NCBI RefSeq assembly: GCF_006539125.1
Contig: NZ_BJMK01000019.1
Coordinates: 1-39,024, forward strand
Reading direction: 5' to 3'
Source: Gluconobacter sphaericus NBRC 12467
Lineage (GTDB): Bacteria > Pseudomonadota > Alphaproteobacteria > Acetobacterales > Acetobacteraceae
DNA: 39,024 bases
Made by a program: the position numbers and the translations under genes
In this document: piece by piece, positions 38,988 through 39,024 of the stretch
Layout of the letters: every line of letters begins with the position of its first letter
Position numbering within the stretch: position 1 is the stretch's first letter
Notes under the pieces: generated by a model
What the model saw: only the letters and a program-made list of their open reading frames with translations
Databases searched by the model: none
What the model was told of the DNA's origin: nothing

Positions 38988-39024
38988 ATGAAGAGCATTC
39001 AATTTTTATTGGAGAAGAGGCTTT
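38988..39024 (+). CDS. Start of a possible gene, cut by the window end
   Basis: An ATG at 38988 opens a frame MKSIQFLLEKRL that continues to the last base. A weak GAGAAA lies upstream. GGAGAAGAGG near the end could instead be the ribosome site of a start beyond the window. Too little is visible to name it. Confidence 0.25.
   Translation, partial: MKSIQFLLEKRL

Noticed and set aside
1-39024. CRISPR arrays, IS elements, prophage or toxin-antitoxin genes
   Set aside because: No direct repeat arrays, transposase, integrase, phage structural or antitoxin-like genes were found in either strand.

Overview
The window looks like chromosomal DNA of an acetic acid bacterium (Acetobacteraceae), most likely Gluconobacter or a close relative. 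Reasons: a high-GC alphaproteobacterial gene style, a levansucrase without a signal peptide, an E1 2-oxoglutarate dehydrogenase gene standing alone, a flgF-flgG-flgA set, many small lipoproteins, and housekeeping proteins of alphaproteobacterial type. The genus is an inference from gene content, not a sequence search.

Layout. 1-2035: tRNA-Pro(CGG), then levansucrase on the minus strand. Between levansucrase and ferrochelatase lie two intrinsic terminators and a strong promoter that could drive a ~100-nt small RNA or an attenuated leader. 2036-3525: hemH, preceded by a newly read 43-codon membrane peptide gene with a structured leader. 3526-9262: a host-attachment-like protein gene, the minus-strand operon oxygenase-asd-murQ-anmK (aspartate-family metabolism plus murein recycling), a small secreted protein, and an HSL-type esterase. 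9263-12225: sucA and a convergent small lipoprotein. 12226-13349: an AT-rich gap, a tRNA-Lys(UUU) gene split by a 212-nt Azoarcus-type group I intron, and a decayed outer-membrane-protein-like remnant. 13350-21503: type II sulfide:quinone oxidoreductase, nucleoside hydrolase with a DUF3297 gene, a lipase-like lipoprotein whose nucleophile Ser is Ala, an SDR, and an orphan RND pump. 21538-27808: flgA, flgG, flgF, a FemAB/GNAT-like protein, RidA, and a ClC protein. 27889-36979: alpha/beta hydrolase, a heme-oxygenase-like putative diiron protein, a GGDEF-EAL protein with a translationally coupled leader peptide, AlkA-type glycosylase, TonB, a lipoprotein, prs, and a histidine phosphatase. 37014-39024: an AT-rich stretch with a fascin-like/glycosyltransferase fusion and the start of a further reading frame.

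How it fits together. Most of the window is core metabolism and envelope biology: heme, cell wall precursors and recycling, TCA entry, motility, c-di-GMP, TonB energy transduction and PRPP supply. Accessory material sits at identifiable places: beside tRNA-Pro (levansucrase), around tRNA-Lys (intron, AT-rich gap, pseudogene), and in the low-GC right end. The best candidates for something undescribed are the tRNA-Lys group I intron, the sRNA or attenuator upstream of levansucrase, the start-codon-sequestering hairpin in front of a probable pseudo-lipase, and the trefoil-glycosyltransferase fusion.
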